Source: UBA2287 sp964479665
GTDB taxonomy: Bacteria; Bacteroidota; Bacteroidia; Bacteroidales; Tenuifilaceae
Direction of reading: 5' to 3'
DNA length: 64,000 nt
Assembly: GCA_964479665.1 (NCBI GenBank)
Contig: CAYZNN010000018.1
Span: 1-64,000, forward strand
Shown: positions 54,012 through 63,298 of the stretch, one piece after another
Numbering within the stretch: the stretch's first letter is position 1
How the letters are laid out: every line of letters starts with the position of its first letter
The notes under the pieces: generated by a model
What the model saw: only the letters and a program-made list of their open reading frames with translations
Databases searched by the model: none
Told to the model about the DNA's origin: nothing
Translations under genes and position numbers: made by a program

Positions 54012-54034
54012 ATTATTTGCGACTAGCAAATAAT
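54012..54034. promoter_or_regulatory. Palindromic operator candidate for the MarR regulator
   Basis: ATTATTTGC-GACTA-GCAAATAAT, a perfect 9-bp inverted repeat starting 9 bp after the -7 box, covering the expected transcription start of the DUF302 gene. Size and placement fit repression by MarR. Confidence 0.6.
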
Positions 54035-54064
54035 GTTAACGACAAATATAAATAATTAAAATTA

Positions 54065-54547
54065 ATGACTATGAGAAAAAATGTTTTAATCGGAATTGGA
54101 AGTTTCATTGCAGGGCTTTTATTAACGGGTCTAATTATTTATAAAAGCGCCCCATCGCTAATGATGATGGAAGATGAAAGCAAGTATTCTTTTGATAGAA
54201 CCGTAGAGGAATTTGAGGCAGAAGTTAAAGCCGCAAATTGGAAAATAGCCGGAATTCACGATATGCAAAAGGTTTTGGAAGGCTTTGGTCATAACGTGAG
54301 GGCAGTAAAAATTTACGAATTGTGTTCATCAAAGTACTCGGCAGTTATTTTAGAAAAGGATGATGAACGCATAGTGTCCCCTCTAATGCCTTGCAGGGTA
54401 GCTATTTACGAGAAATCGAACGGTAAAACTTACATTACCCGTATGAATTCAGTGCTAATGGCAAAACCCTTTGGCGGTTTAATTGATGAGGTCATGCAGA
54501 AAGCAGCTGGCGAAACAGAAGTGTTTATCAAAAAATTGCTGAAATAG
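54065..54547 (+). CDS. DUF302 protein with an N-terminal membrane anchor
   Basis: 160 residues. One N-terminal helix (VLIGIGSFIAGLLLTGLIIY) is followed by a DUF302 domain (YSFDRTVEEFEAEVKAANWKIAGIHDMQKVL...VKIYELCSSKYSAVILEKDDERIVSPLMPCRVAIYE). DUF302 proteins are of unknown biochemical role and often occur with redox or metal genes. ATGs at codons 1 and 3. Control by the divergent MarR gene is likely from the operator. Confidence 0.85.
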   Translation: MTMRKNVLIGIGSFIAGLLLTGLIIYKSAPSLMMMEDESKYSFDRTVEEFEAEVKAANWKIAGIHDMQKVLEGFGHNVRAVKIYELCSSKYSAVILEKDDERIVSPLMPCRVAIYEKSNGKTYITRMNSVLMAKPFGGLIDEVMQKAAGETEVFIKKLLK

Positions 54548-54992
54548 TTGCCAGAAATAGAAGCGATTTTGGCCATTTAAAAATTCAACCCGGGTTGGAC
54601 ATTAGGTTTGAAATGCCTTATGAATAATCCGGGTTTTGATTACCCAAGGCAATGCTAATTGTGTTGTAACTTTAGTTGGGCTAATTAGTCCTTAAGAATT
54701 TATCGGGCTCCCCGTACGTTTGTTCTGAATTTTACATCAGAAAAATGTTATCAACTTAGGGCTTATGTGTTTATCGCCAATTAGTAGTGAAATAATCCTA
54801 AGTTTATCTGTGCCTCCCCTCTCGCCAAGTTGCGCCAGGCATAACATCTTTAGCTCTAAACGAAATTGTCTGTATTTCTCTTGGCAAACCCTTTTACCTG
54901 CGGCAAAAAAACTTTTCAAATCCAACTTTGAATAATAGAATCACCTGTTATTCAAGCAAATCAACCATTTAATTTTATAAAACTTTGAATGT
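54548..54992. other. Gene-free interval before the porin gene
   Basis: No gene recognised. A stem may form at about 54613-54654 (TGCCTT...AAGGCA with inner GGGT...ACCC). A TAGGTTTG box at about 54603 resembles a promoter with no gene close behind it; an undetected small RNA is possible but unsupported. Confidence 0.3.
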
Positions 54993-56306
54993 ATGAAACT
55001 CACAAGAATAATGTTTACCGGATTTTTATTACAAATGTCCACGCATTTTGTATTTGGCCAGTTTACAATAAATGGGGAATTCCGGTCCAGGGGCGAAGTT
55101 CGGCATGGTTTTAGTAAATTACCTGTTGCCGATTCGGAGGCTGCATTTTTTATAAGCCAGCGCAGCCGAATATCTTTCGGCTTCACCAATGATCTGATTA
55201 AATCCAAATTAACACTTCAAAATATAAATGTTTGGGGTGATGATAACATTTACAATAGTACTGGGTCCTTTGGAAGCACTAAAGGGGTTGATGTTTATGA
55301 ATCGTGGCTTGAAATGAAAACATCGCAATCCTCATCCCTAAAAATCGGCAGGCAAGAGCTTTCTTACGATGATCAAAGGTTATTAAGCACCCGCGACTGG
55401 GTACAAAGCGGATTAACCTATGATGCCCTTGTTTTTAAAAAACAACAGAGTTCGTGGCGTTTTGATCTTGGACTATCATTAAATAACCGGTCGGAGAATA
55501 CTTTTGGAAATGATTTCCATACTGACAGAAACAGGATAAAAACATTGAATTTTGCCTATTTTGACAAAAAGGTAAATGAAAAACTTAAAATATCCCTAAT
55601 AGCCTTAGGTACTGGCTATCAGAAGGAAGGAACTACTTCTACAATATATATGACGGGTACCTACGGAACGCACCTACATTACGATTTTGGTAAAGTTTCA
55701 ATTTCTCCAAGATTCTATTATCAAAATGGAAAAAACAAAATAGGGCAGGAAATTTCAGCATACCATACCGGTGTTAATGCGTCCGTTTCACCGAGCGATA
55801 AGTTAACGATTGCCGCTGGTGTTGATTACTTCTCGGGGCACGATGCATCTAACAACGATCCGTCTTACTTAGCAAAAGATCATACTTTTGATATAATGTA
55901 CGGTGCCCGTTACAAATTTTATGGAAATATGAACCAGTTCGTGTTTTCAGGCGAACCAATGGATGACGGTGGTTTAAATGATTTGTATCTGAAATTTAAA
56001 TATTCCATTGGCACCAAAGGAACGTTCCTTTTAGACTATCATTTTTTTAGGTTAACATCCAATTATGCCGATCCCACTTTTACAAGCGGTTTTAAGGCTT
56101 TGAACAAGAATTTAGGTAGCGAATTTGATATAATATACTCTCATGAATTGTTTAAGGGTGCGACGCTAAGAACAGGTTTCTCATTTTTATTACCGTCCGA
56201 ATCGCTCGAAATACTTAAAGGTGTGGGAGCCGGTAATAGCAAACACACATATTGGGGATGGATTATGTTGACAATAAAACCAAACTTCTTTAATTCAAAA
56301 GGGTAG
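54993..56306 (+). CDS. Alginate-export-type outer-membrane porin
   Basis: 437 residues with a signal peptide (IMFTGFLLQMSTHFVFGQ). It is built of amphipathic beta-strands with alternating residues (FTINGEFRSRGEVRHG, SRISFGFTNDLIKSKLTLQNINVWGDD, SSLKIGRQELSYDDQRLLSTRDWV). The last two segments are the typical Alginate_exp (AlgE-like) signature. No alginate enzymes are nearby, so the substrate is unknown. Such proteins in Bacteroidota are often general or anion porins. Confidence 0.8.
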   Translation: MKLTRIMFTGFLLQMSTHFVFGQFTINGEFRSRGEVRHGFSKLPVADSEAAFFISQRSRISFGFTNDLIKSKLTLQNINVWGDDNIYNSTGSFGSTKGVDVYESWLEMKTSQSSSLKIGRQELSYDDQRLLSTRDWVQSGLTYDALVFKKQQSSWRFDLGLSLNNRSENTFGNDFHTDRNRIKTLNFAYFDKKVNEKLKISLIALGTGYQKEGTTSTIYMTGTYGTHLHYDFGKVSISPRFYYQNGKNKIGQEISAYHTGVNASVSPSDKLTIAAGVDYFSGHDASNNDPSYLAKDHTFDIMYGARYKFYGNMNQFVFSGEPMDDGGLNDLYLKFKYSIGTKGTFLLDYHFFRLTSNYADPTFTSGFKALNKNLGSEFDIIYSHELFKGATLRTGFSFLLPSESLEILKGVGAGNSKHTYWGWIMLTIKPNFFNSKG

Positions 56307-56466
56307 TTTGACAACTTGGCGTACATGCAATATAGTTGCAACCAGCATCGGTAGGCACCTATAGCCAATCCGTCTTTTTTAGGCGCATATGCACTTTAAT
56401 TGGTATATATGCCAAAAATAGTTGGTAAAATGAACATGTAACCTTTATCATACATGGGATACAAAG

Positions 56467-56502
56467 AAGTTTATTGAAATTCGTTTCAATAAACTTTTTT
56501 GT
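56467..56502 (+). terminator. Stem-loop with UUCG loop at the left inner end of the IS
   Basis: AAGTTTATTGAAA (56467-56479), loop TTCG, TTTCAATAAACTT (56484-56496), then more Ts. A perfect 13-bp stem with a T-run is a strong intrinsic terminator. The only in-frame start candidate of the transposase (TTG 56474) lies inside the stem. Confidence 0.7.
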
Positions 56503-57490
56503 TACGATAAAAACGAAGAAAAAACGCTGTTGGTCCTGCGGAAGTTTGGATGTTATCAAATGGGGTCATCAGCATGGCAAGCGTCGCTTTAGGTGCAAGA
56601 GTTGTGGCATTTACTTTACTTCCTCCAATGTTGGTGTGGGAAAGAAGAACCCAGAGGTTTGGTTCAGGGAGTGGATCGAAGGCAAGCAGAGTTTCAAGCA
56701 AATCGCCGCAAGGAGCGGATACAGCGAAAGGACGCTGAAGTGCTACTTTTACGACTACCTGGAACATTACCCGGTTTGGAGCATACGATCAACAGAGCAT
56801 GTCAACCTCCTGCTTGACGGAACCTTCTTTGCCAACAAGGTATGCCTGATCCTCTACCGGGACAATAACGTAAAGGCCACCCTGCTTTACCGTTTGAGCG
56901 ACGGGGAGTGGACGGAGGAATTGCATGAGGATCTGGAGAACTTGTTGAACCTGGGCATTGCCATCGAAAGCGTCACGTGCGATGGGCTTCGCAACATGCT
57001 GCGTGCAGTGAGAGCCACCAGCCCCGATACCACCATTCAGCGTTGCCTGGCTCATATCCAGAGGGAGACCCTGCTGTGGCTCACGAAGCGCCCTCAAAGC
57101 CAGGCGGGGATAGAGCTATGAAACATCGTCAAATGCCTCCATACCATCGACAGCAAGGATAAATGGGGTTACTGGGTGCTCGACATGGTGCGTTGGTACG
57201 AAAGGCACAAAGACTTTGTGAACGCTAAACCCTACAAGCAGGATAACAAGAGGCACTGGTTCACCCACAAGAGCGTACGCAAGGCATTTATCCTCATCAA
57301 GCGCGCCCTGCCTGACATGTTCCACTACCTGGACAACCCCCGGATACCCGGGACAACCAACGGCTTAGAATCCTTTTTAAGACACCTCAAGCAGAACGTA
57401 CCCATACACAGGGGGCTCTCTAGGGAGCACTTTAAGAACTACGTAAAGTGGTATCTCTACTTCAAAAGCAACGAGAAAAAGTTTTCTTAG
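56474..57490 (+). pseudogene. IS256/IS1249-type transposase, interrupted by TGA
   Basis: N-terminal zinc ribbon (CWSCGS ... FRCKSCG), HTH (QSFKQIAARSGYSERTL), then a MULE-type DDE domain: first Asp in LLLDGTFF, second in VTCDGL, Glu in GTTNGLESFLRHLKQN. TGA at 57119-57121 sits between QAGIEL and NIVKCLHTI with the frame open on both sides, so one C-to-T change in CGA (Arg) would explain it. All three catalytic residues remain in the frame but on different sides of the stop. Start uncertain (TTG 56474 or later; no ATG). Confidence 0.78.
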
Positions 57491-57504
57491 CGATGTCAGG
57501 ATGC

Positions 57505-57556
57505 CAGTAAACAGAAAGAGGAGCGGTATGCCCCTCCTTCTTCTTTCAGTTTACTG
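57505..57556. repeat. Long hairpin after the transposase
   Basis: CAGTAAAC (57505-57512) pairs with GTTTACTG (57549-57556), GAAAG with CTTTC, and AGGAG with CTCCT, making about 18 paired bases with one small bulge. Probably the transcription terminator of the IS. Confidence 0.6.
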
Positions 57557-57673
57557 TATATCCATAAGACCTATTGCTGGCAGGTTGCTCTTCAGCAAAG
57601 CCTGCTTCCTCTTCGGCCTTACGGCAGGAATTTAAGGTTTATTTCTTTAAAATGCACCAACTATTTTTGGCAT

Positions 57674-57874
57674 CATTACCTAAGAAATTTTGAATATGGC
57701 ATAGGTAAATGTGCAGTTCAAAAAAAATCAACCAAATTGAAAGGGCATAGAAGCTCCAACTTCAATGAGTACTCGAAAGTGAACATATTATGCAAGAGCG
57801 GAAGCTCGCAAAAGCAAACAAGATGAGCAGGTGCTTAACAGAAAACGTCCCCAAATTGTCCACTGAAAAAAAGC
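57674..57874. other. Gene-free interval
   Basis: About 200 bp between the IS and the tRNA terminator with no reading frame or repeat that I can interpret. Confidence 0.4.
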
Positions 57875-57902
57875 AACCTGTTACTCAGCCGAATAACAGG
57901 TT
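57875..57902 (-). terminator. Terminator after initiator tRNA
   Basis: AACCTGTTA (57875-57883) pairs with TAACAGGTT (57894-57902), followed on the minus strand by GCTTTTTTTC. Confidence 0.85.
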
Positions 57903-57909
57903 ACTCTAG

Positions 57910-57982
57910 TAGCGGGGGTAGGACTCGAACCTACGGCCTTTGGGTTATGAGCCCAACGAGCTACCAACTGCTCCACCCCGCA
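57910..57982 (-). tRNA. Initiator tRNA-fMet (CAT)
   Basis: Read on the minus strand: TGCGGGG acceptor whose first base is unpaired (T opposite T), D arm GGAGCAGTTGGTAGCTC, anticodon stem-loop GGGCTCATAACCC with the three G:C pairs diagnostic of initiators, and T arm GTAGGTTCGAGTCCTAC. CCA is not encoded. Confidence 0.92.
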
Positions 57983-58022
57983 ATATGCTTTAAAACTATA
58001 TGTGTCGTTTCTTATTGCGGTG

Positions 58023-58030
58023 CAAATATA
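58023..58030 (-). promoter_or_regulatory. -7 box of tRNA-fMet
   Basis: TATATTTG on the minus strand, about 40 nt upstream of the mature tRNA. Confidence 0.5.
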
Positions 58031-58088
58031 ATACAAATTTGGCATAAGCAAACTATTTCCCCAAAAAAATACCTAACCCTAGCAACTA

Positions 58089-60758
58089 CTAAAACTTAAC
58101 GTTCAGGTATAGCGACCAGTTGAATCCCAATCCGAAAAAGTTAGTGTACTCCAATGGCGTTCCGGTTTGCAGGTATGTTTGTAGCGGCGTGTCGGATAGA
58201 TAGTAAAGGGTAGCCAATGCGTTGTTATGGCTGTAAACATTAAAAAAGTTAATGCCCAATTTTGTTTCGGTTCCTTTGGTTAACAGGGTATAATTAAAGC
58301 CTAAATCGAGACGGTGGTATGGCGGTAGCCGATTAGAGTTTTTTGCATAGTTGGGCGATAAATTCATATTGGTTGTAAACAGCGGCTCATCCCAAGGCTT
58401 TCCCGAGCCATAAATCCACACGGCATTGTAGCCCCACTGCCTCCATTTACCTACACAGGCTATTTTTAACTCGTGCAGCTGGTCGTCTGCTGCAGGGTAT
58501 GGTTCTCCCCAGTTGAAGAAATCGGACCGATTCATGCTTCGGGTAAGCGAGTACGAAGCCCAAATATGGGTGGTTTGAAATTCCTTGCGAACAAGCACAT
58601 CGAGCCCAGTAGCCTTATTACCGTAGGTAATTATCCGTTTTTCCTGCTTAATTCTTCCTCCCACCCGTTTCAGAACAGTTTGGTTAAAGGTGAGGTTACT
58701 GGTTGTTTTATAGTATGCCTCCGCATCTAAGGTTAAGCCCCAAAACCGAATTAGAAACCCTCCCATTATTTGGTCGGAGTGTACAACGGGAAATTGGTAC
58801 CCATCGGCTATATTCCAAACATTGCGAAAACCCGATTGCGAAACATCGAGGGTACGGTTCACAAACTGGTAGTACCTGCCTGCCGAGGCCCGCAGGGTAA
58901 AACTTCTATTGAATGCAAGAGCAGCCTGAATGCGGGGCTCCCAATACATTTTTTGTGTAACTGAGTAATGGTTTGCCCTTAAACCCAATTTGAACGACGA
59001 TAATTTACCGTGCGCCCATACGTATTGGCCCCAAAGGGTTGATTGAAGCATGCCTTGGTTGCTTACTCGGGCCGTGTCAATAACCTCAAAATTATTTGTA
59101 TAGTGCGCCATTGAATCGTATAAATGAATTCGAACCCCATTGGTTTGAATACCCATCTGGGCTTCAGCCCATTTTCCTAGTTTTACTCCACTATGCCAGT
59201 TGGCATTAAAATCGGTAATACTATTGCCGGTAATCAATGCCCTAATAATAGTATCGCGCAAGGTGCTGTTTTGCCTTCGTCGCAAAGTGCTATCGGCGTG
59301 GTTGAATTGAAGCGAATACTTCGATAGACCTACGTTAATGCTCTGATATAAAATGGGCGACCATTGTCGAGCCCAACGTAACCCCACCCCACCATTACCC
59401 CAATTGGCCTTTTCCGTTAGGGTTGAATAACTTTGTATACGCTCCAGGTTAGTGGCATCGATACCTCGATGTGCCGAAACCGATATGTTATCTTTCTCGG
59501 TGGGCCGGTAGGCTATCTTCAGACTAATATCGCCAAAAGTATAGGAGGGTTCATCGATATCGACCTTAAAGAATGAGGGTGTGCTGCTATTGAATGTAAA
59601 AATATCTGAACGTGCACTCTCCATGAGGCTATAGTAAAGCGAAGATCGGTATATATCGCTGAACGAGCGCCGAGCCGCTATAACGTAAGTGAATTTGGGT
59701 CCTAATGGGCCCTCAACAGTTGCATCGAAATTCAGCATATCAACTCCCGCATCTACCCTTGTTACATTGGCATTGCCTGTCTTTCCGGTAATCTCTACCA
59801 CACTCGAAGCACGTCCGCCCCAGCGGGCATCGAAACCGCCCTTATGCACTCTAATATCCTTAATGGCCTTGGCATTCAAACTCGAAAAGGCTCCAAAGAA
59901 ATGATCGATTTGGTATATGGTGAAACCATCGTAGGTAATGAGGTTCTTATCGGTTGCCGATTTGCGAACCAGCAAACCTGCTGAACTCTCGGTAGTTCCA
60001 TCCACACCGGGCAGAAGTTGCAAAGGTGCGGAAATGTCGAGCCCATTCAGCGACGGAATATCGGTATTTCTATTGGAGTTCCAAGCAACCATACCCGGAT
60101 TGTTCTCGGTAAGCACCAAATCGGGCTGTTTAACGCGAACCAACACATCCTCAATCACAAGCTCCTGCCGCTCCATTTCAACCACCACCATGCTCGACTG
60201 GGAAGGAGGAAACACAACGGTTTCTGTGGGATTGAACCCTAAATAAAAAGCTCTTAACCGAAGGGTGTCAGTACGTTGGGTAGTTATGGAAAAGTACCCG
60301 TCGCTATTGCAGGTAATGCCAATATCGGTACCCAGTATCGAAATTACAGCATAGGGAAGCTGCTCTTTACTCCCAAGCGCTTTTACAACGCCCAGTATCT
60401 TGAATATTTTGGGCAAAGGTGAAGCAACAGGTATAGGCTGCGACTTATCGGTCTTTGGCCGTACAACTATCACATCGCCCATTTGAATTGCTTCAAGATT
60501 GGTAGATATTAATGCCTGCTCAACCGCCTCGAGGGGTGTGCGTTGCGACACTGTTACCGACACAATTACTTCCTTTGCCAAATCGCTATCGTAGGCAATT
60601 TTAACCTGGTAATTGGCCGAAATGGTTTGTAAAACTTCCGCAAGCGGTCGTTGCTTGGCGTTTATGCTTACGGTTTGGGCAGGTAACCACGCAAAAGGAA
60701 ACAAAAACAGAATAACAAACAATATTGCGTTAGCAATCGGTCCTCTGTTTGCTTGCAT
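58089..60758 (-). CDS. TonB-dependent receptor with N-terminal STN signalling domain
   Basis: 889 residues. Signal peptide, then an STN domain (about 30-105: VSINAKQRPLAEVLQTISANYQVKIAYD), a carboxypeptidase-D-like domain (FKILGVVKALGSKEQLPYAVISILGTD), a plug and a barrel ending in LNVKF. The STN domain and the FecR and sigma-factor genes directly upstream on the same strand make it the outer-membrane arm of a cell-surface signalling system. It lacks the SusC plug signature and has no SusD partner, so its ligand may be a siderophore, metal complex or small molecule; unknown. Confidence 0.9.
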   Translation of the reverse strand: MQANRGPIANAILFVILFLFPFAWLPAQTVSINAKQRPLAEVLQTISANYQVKIAYDSDLAKEVIVSVTVSQRTPLEAVEQALISTNLEAIQMGDVIVVRPKTDKSQPIPVASPLPKIFKILGVVKALGSKEQLPYAVISILGTDIGITCNSDGYFSITTQRTDTLRLRAFYLGFNPTETVVFPPSQSSMVVVEMERQELVIEDVLVRVKQPDLVLTENNPGMVAWNSNRNTDIPSLNGLDISAPLQLLPGVDGTTESSAGLLVRKSATDKNLITYDGFTIYQIDHFFGAFSSLNAKAIKDIRVHKGGFDARWGGRASSVVEITGKTGNANVTRVDAGVDMLNFDATVEGPLGPKFTYVIAARRSFSDIYRSSLYYSLMESARSDIFTFNSSTPSFFKVDIDEPSYTFGDISLKIAYRPTEKDNISVSAHRGIDATNLERIQSYSTLTEKANWGNGGVGLRWARQWSPILYQSINVGLSKYSLQFNHADSTLRRRQNSTLRDTIIRALITGNSITDFNANWHSGVKLGKWAEAQMGIQTNGVRIHLYDSMAHYTNNFEVIDTARVSNQGMLQSTLWGQYVWAHGKLSSFKLGLRANHYSVTQKMYWEPRIQAALAFNRSFTLRASAGRYYQFVNRTLDVSQSGFRNVWNIADGYQFPVVHSDQIMGGFLIRFWGLTLDAEAYYKTTSNLTFNQTVLKRVGGRIKQEKRIITYGNKATGLDVLVRKEFQTTHIWASYSLTRSMNRSDFFNWGEPYPAADDQLHELKIACVGKWRQWGYNAVWIYGSGKPWDEPLFTTNMNLSPNYAKNSNRLPPYHRLDLGFNYTLLTKGTETKLGINFFNVYSHNNALATLYYLSDTPLQTYLQTGTPLEYTNFFGLGFNWSLYLNVKF

Positions 60759-60803
60759 GGGTTAGCTTTGTTTGTAGTATTTACAATTTGCGGCCATAAT
60801 CCC

Positions 60804-61700
60804 CTACTGTTTAGCAGGAAATATTTCAACAACTTTGCCCTTTTGGGATATAGAAAAATCTAAACCCATTGGAATACAAATGTATTGAAGGGCTTCCGTC
60901 AGGTTTTCGTTGGAAAAGTAACCCGAATACTTTCTTTCAAGGGAGCTAATCCCCCTATAATTAATTCGAACATTGAACTGCCTTTCTACCTCAGCAAAAA
61001 CTATATTAAGTTCGGTATTACTGAAATAGAACTCTCCTCGAGTCCATGCTGCAACAATCTGTTCATTTACATCGAAAACCTGAGGGGTATCGTCGGCTTT
61101 ACTCATTAGCATGCCATTACCTCCCTTCAGTTTCTGAACCAACGTACCATCCCTATTAATAACATCCACTTCTCCCTCAATGCATTCAGCGACAAAAAGG
61201 CCCTCTCTGCTTTTCACATTGAAAATAGTGCCCCTAACAATTACCCTATTAGTACCCGACTTAACTGTAAAGAGGCTTTGACCTTTATGAACGCTAAAAA
61301 GAGCTTCTCCACTTAGCGAAACTTCTCTTTTCTCAATAAAACCGTAACGCCTAAACTTAAGCATTGAACCCGAATTAATTGTAACCTGCGACGAATCGGG
61401 TAAAACAATGCTCAACATTTTGCCATTGGGAACATCGAATGCAACCATTGCATACTCGCGATGTAGCAATATACCCAACGCGGCAATTAGAGCAATTGTT
61501 GCGGCAGCCAGCCACATGGCACGTCGGCTTTTGAAGCGCTCAGCCTGCTCTTTTGTTTCAATCTGTGCAGTTATTTCATTCCAAAGTTCATCCTTGCATA
61601 TAGCCGATTTTGGCACCGTCAAACCATTGAACAGCGAAAGTAGTTCCTTGTCGGAACCTCGGAACGACCCTATGCCCCTATTTAATTCCTCGCTGCTCAT
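60804..61700 (-). CDS. FecR-type anti-sigma factor
   Basis: 298 residues. A cytoplasmic N-terminal part (KSAICKDELWNEITAQIETKEQ) would bind the sigma factor. One membrane helix (WLAAATIALIAALGILL, about 68-84) follows, then a FecR domain (VALPDSSQ-like IVLPDSSQVTINSGSMLKFRRYG, REVSLSGEALFSVHKG) and a C-terminal DUF4974 (FSNTELNIVFAEVERQFNVRINYRG), which contacts the STN domain. It overlaps the sigma gene by 4 bp and precedes the receptor by 45 bp. Confidence 0.93.
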   Translation of the reverse strand: MSSEELNRGIGSFRGSDKELLSLFNGLTVPKSAICKDELWNEITAQIETKEQAERFKSRRAMWLAAATIALIAALGILLHREYAMVAFDVPNGKMLSIVLPDSSQVTINSGSMLKFRRYGFIEKREVSLSGEALFSVHKGQSLFTVKSGTNRVIVRGTIFNVKSREGLFVAECIEGEVDVINRDGTLVQKLKGGNGMLMSKADDTPQVFDVNEQIVAAWTRGEFYFSNTELNIVFAEVERQFNVRINYRGISSLERKYSGYFSNENLTEALQYICIPMGLDFSISQKGKVVEIFPAKQ

Positions 61701-62218
61701 AGCTTGTAATCGATTTTTGTACGAAGCACAGCCAAAGCTTCAGACATGCGTTTTTCAATTGCCTTTACGCTTAGTCCAAGCCTAGTGGCGATTTCGTTGT
61801 AAGTAAGACCTTCAATTCGGCTCATTAAAAACACAATACGAGCGCTTTCGGGAATACTAGCAATCGCATTTTGCAGCATAGAGCTAAACTCTTCCGATAG
61901 TATTGCATGATCGGCAGCCTCAAGCTCGCCACTTTGCGATTGGTTCCGTTCGAAACGGTAAACAACCTGATTGTGTTTAAACTCGTTTTTTATTATATTC
62001 GATGCAATGGTATAAAGCAGAGCTTTAATGGTTTCTGAACGAACTTTACCTCTGTACTCCCAAAATTTCACAAAAGTATCTTGCACTACATCGTCGGAAA
62101 AGGATGCATCGCCCGTTTTGAAATAGGCGTAATTCCGAATGCTTTCGTAATACAAGTCATATATTCGGCGGAACCAACTGAGTTCCTGGTGTGTCATATG
62201 TTCCGAAGGCAGTGTCAA
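61697..62218 (-). CDS. ECF sigma factor (FecI-like)
   Basis: 173 residues. Region 2 (YESIRNYAYFKTGDASFSDDVVQDTFVKFWEYRGKV) and region 4 (IPESARIVFLMSRIEGLTYNEIATRLGLSVKAIEKRMSEAL) are clear. It should switch on the receptor operon when the anti-sigma factor is released. The start could be the ATG at 62218 or 62197 (MTHQELSW). The 4-bp overlap with fecR indicates coupling. Confidence 0.93.
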   Translation of the reverse strand: MTLPSEHMTHQELSWFRRIYDLYYESIRNYAYFKTGDASFSDDVVQDTFVKFWEYRGKVRSETIKALLYTIASNIIKNEFKHNQVVYRFERNQSQSGELEAADHAILSEEFSSMLQNAIASIPESARIVFLMSRIEGLTYNEIATRLGLSVKAIEKRMSEALAVLRTKIDYKL

Positions 62219-62373
62219 AAGCCAAAAATTTTTGGTAAATGTAAAAAATATTGTTTAGTTGCCGATTTAATGTAATTCATTTTTAAATAAACCGACAAAC
62301 GGGTTCAACATTTATAAACGTTAGCGGTTACATAAAGCAATCGATGAAAAAGAATAATAAAACCAAAAAGTTC

Positions 62374-62381
62374 TATCTTTG
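62374..62381 (+). promoter_or_regulatory. -7 box for the M23 peptidase gene
   Basis: TATCTTTG; it overlaps the longer GTG start at 62379, so the ATG at 62403 must be the real one. Confidence 0.6.
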
Positions 62382-62402
62382 TGGCAATTCGAACGAAAAA
62401 AT

Positions 62403-63269
62403 ATGTCGACATCCAAGTCCAAAAAGAAGTACATTAATAAGTTGAAGGACAAGTATAGGCTCAGCATATACAACGATCAAACCTATGAAGAGGTGCTGGT
62501 TCTTAGGCTTTCGAGGCTAAATGTTATAACCGTAGTTGGAAGTTTAGCTATACTTCTGGTTATAATAGTAACAGTTCTCATAGCCTTTACCCCGCTTAGG
62601 GAGTTCATTCCTGGCTATCCCGATGGCAACACCCGTCGTAACATTGTTCATAATGCACTGAAAGTTGACAGTTTAGAGCGCGAGGTAGTTCAATGGAAAA
62701 ACTATTTGGGTAACTTGAATGCCATACTTCGAGGCGAAGCTCCAAACAGTTTCGAAAGCATGCCCGATTCGGCAATACGGTATAAAGAAATCAACTTCAC
62801 TCGCTCGGTTGAAGATTCGCTTTTGCGATTGCAAATTGAAGAAGAAGAACTATACAACCTTTCGGTTACCGATGCCCGAAGGGGAAAACAGGGATTCTCG
62901 AGTCTCCACTTTTTTCCTCCTGTTAAGGGAGTTATTACCAATAGTTTTAATGTTCAACAGAACCATTTTGGAGTTGATGTGGTTGCTTCGCCCAATGAGG
63001 TAGTTGTTGCCATTGCCGATGGCACCGTAATTCTTTCCAACTGGACACTAGAAACTGGCTATGTAATTCAAATTCAACACGAAAGTGACTTGGTTTCGGT
63101 TTATCGCCACAATAGCAAGCTGCTAAAACGCGCAGGTACAAAAGTAAAGGCCGGCGAGGCAATTGCAATAATTGGCAACTCAGGCGAACTCACTACAGGA
63201 CCCCATTTACACTTCGAACTTTGGCATAATGGGAACCCCATCAACCCCGAGAAGTATATAACCTTCTAA
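62403..63269 (+). CDS. M23-family (LytM-like) peptidase, membrane-anchored
   Basis: 288 residues. A cytoplasmic basic start (STSKSKKKYINKLKDKYRL), one membrane helix (VITVVGSLAILLVIIVTVLIAF), a coiled linker and a C-terminal LytM domain (ITNSFNVQQNHFGVDVVASPNEVVVAIADGTVI ... GNSGELTTGPHLHFELWHNG). The zinc motif HFGVD and HLHFE is complete, so it is probably an active peptidoglycan endopeptidase. It is divergent from the sigma factor gene and directly precedes dxr by 29 bp. Confidence 0.92.
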   Translation: MSTSKSKKKYINKLKDKYRLSIYNDQTYEEVLVLRLSRLNVITVVGSLAILLVIIVTVLIAFTPLREFIPGYPDGNTRRNIVHNALKVDSLEREVVQWKNYLGNLNAILRGEAPNSFESMPDSAIRYKEINFTRSVEDSLLRLQIEEEELYNLSVTDARRGKQGFSSLHFFPPVKGVITNSFNVQQNHFGVDVVASPNEVVVAIADGTVILSNWTLETGYVIQIQHESDLVSVYRHNSKLLKRAGTKVKAGEAIAIIGNSGELTTGPHLHFELWHNGNPINPEKYITF

Positions 63270-63298
63270 CAGTATTCAGAAATATTTCAAATCTCATT

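Larger units (their letters stand above)
56409..57673 (+). mobile_element. IS256/IS1249-like insertion sequence, about 1265 bp
   Basis: Terminal inverted repeats: ATGCCAAAAATAGTTGGT at 56409-56426 and its exact reverse complement at 57656-57673. The element contains one transposase frame with a TGA. There are strong hairpins at both inner ends: 56467-56496 (13-bp stem, TTCG loop, T-run) and 57505-57556. No clear target duplication was found. Confidence 0.8.
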
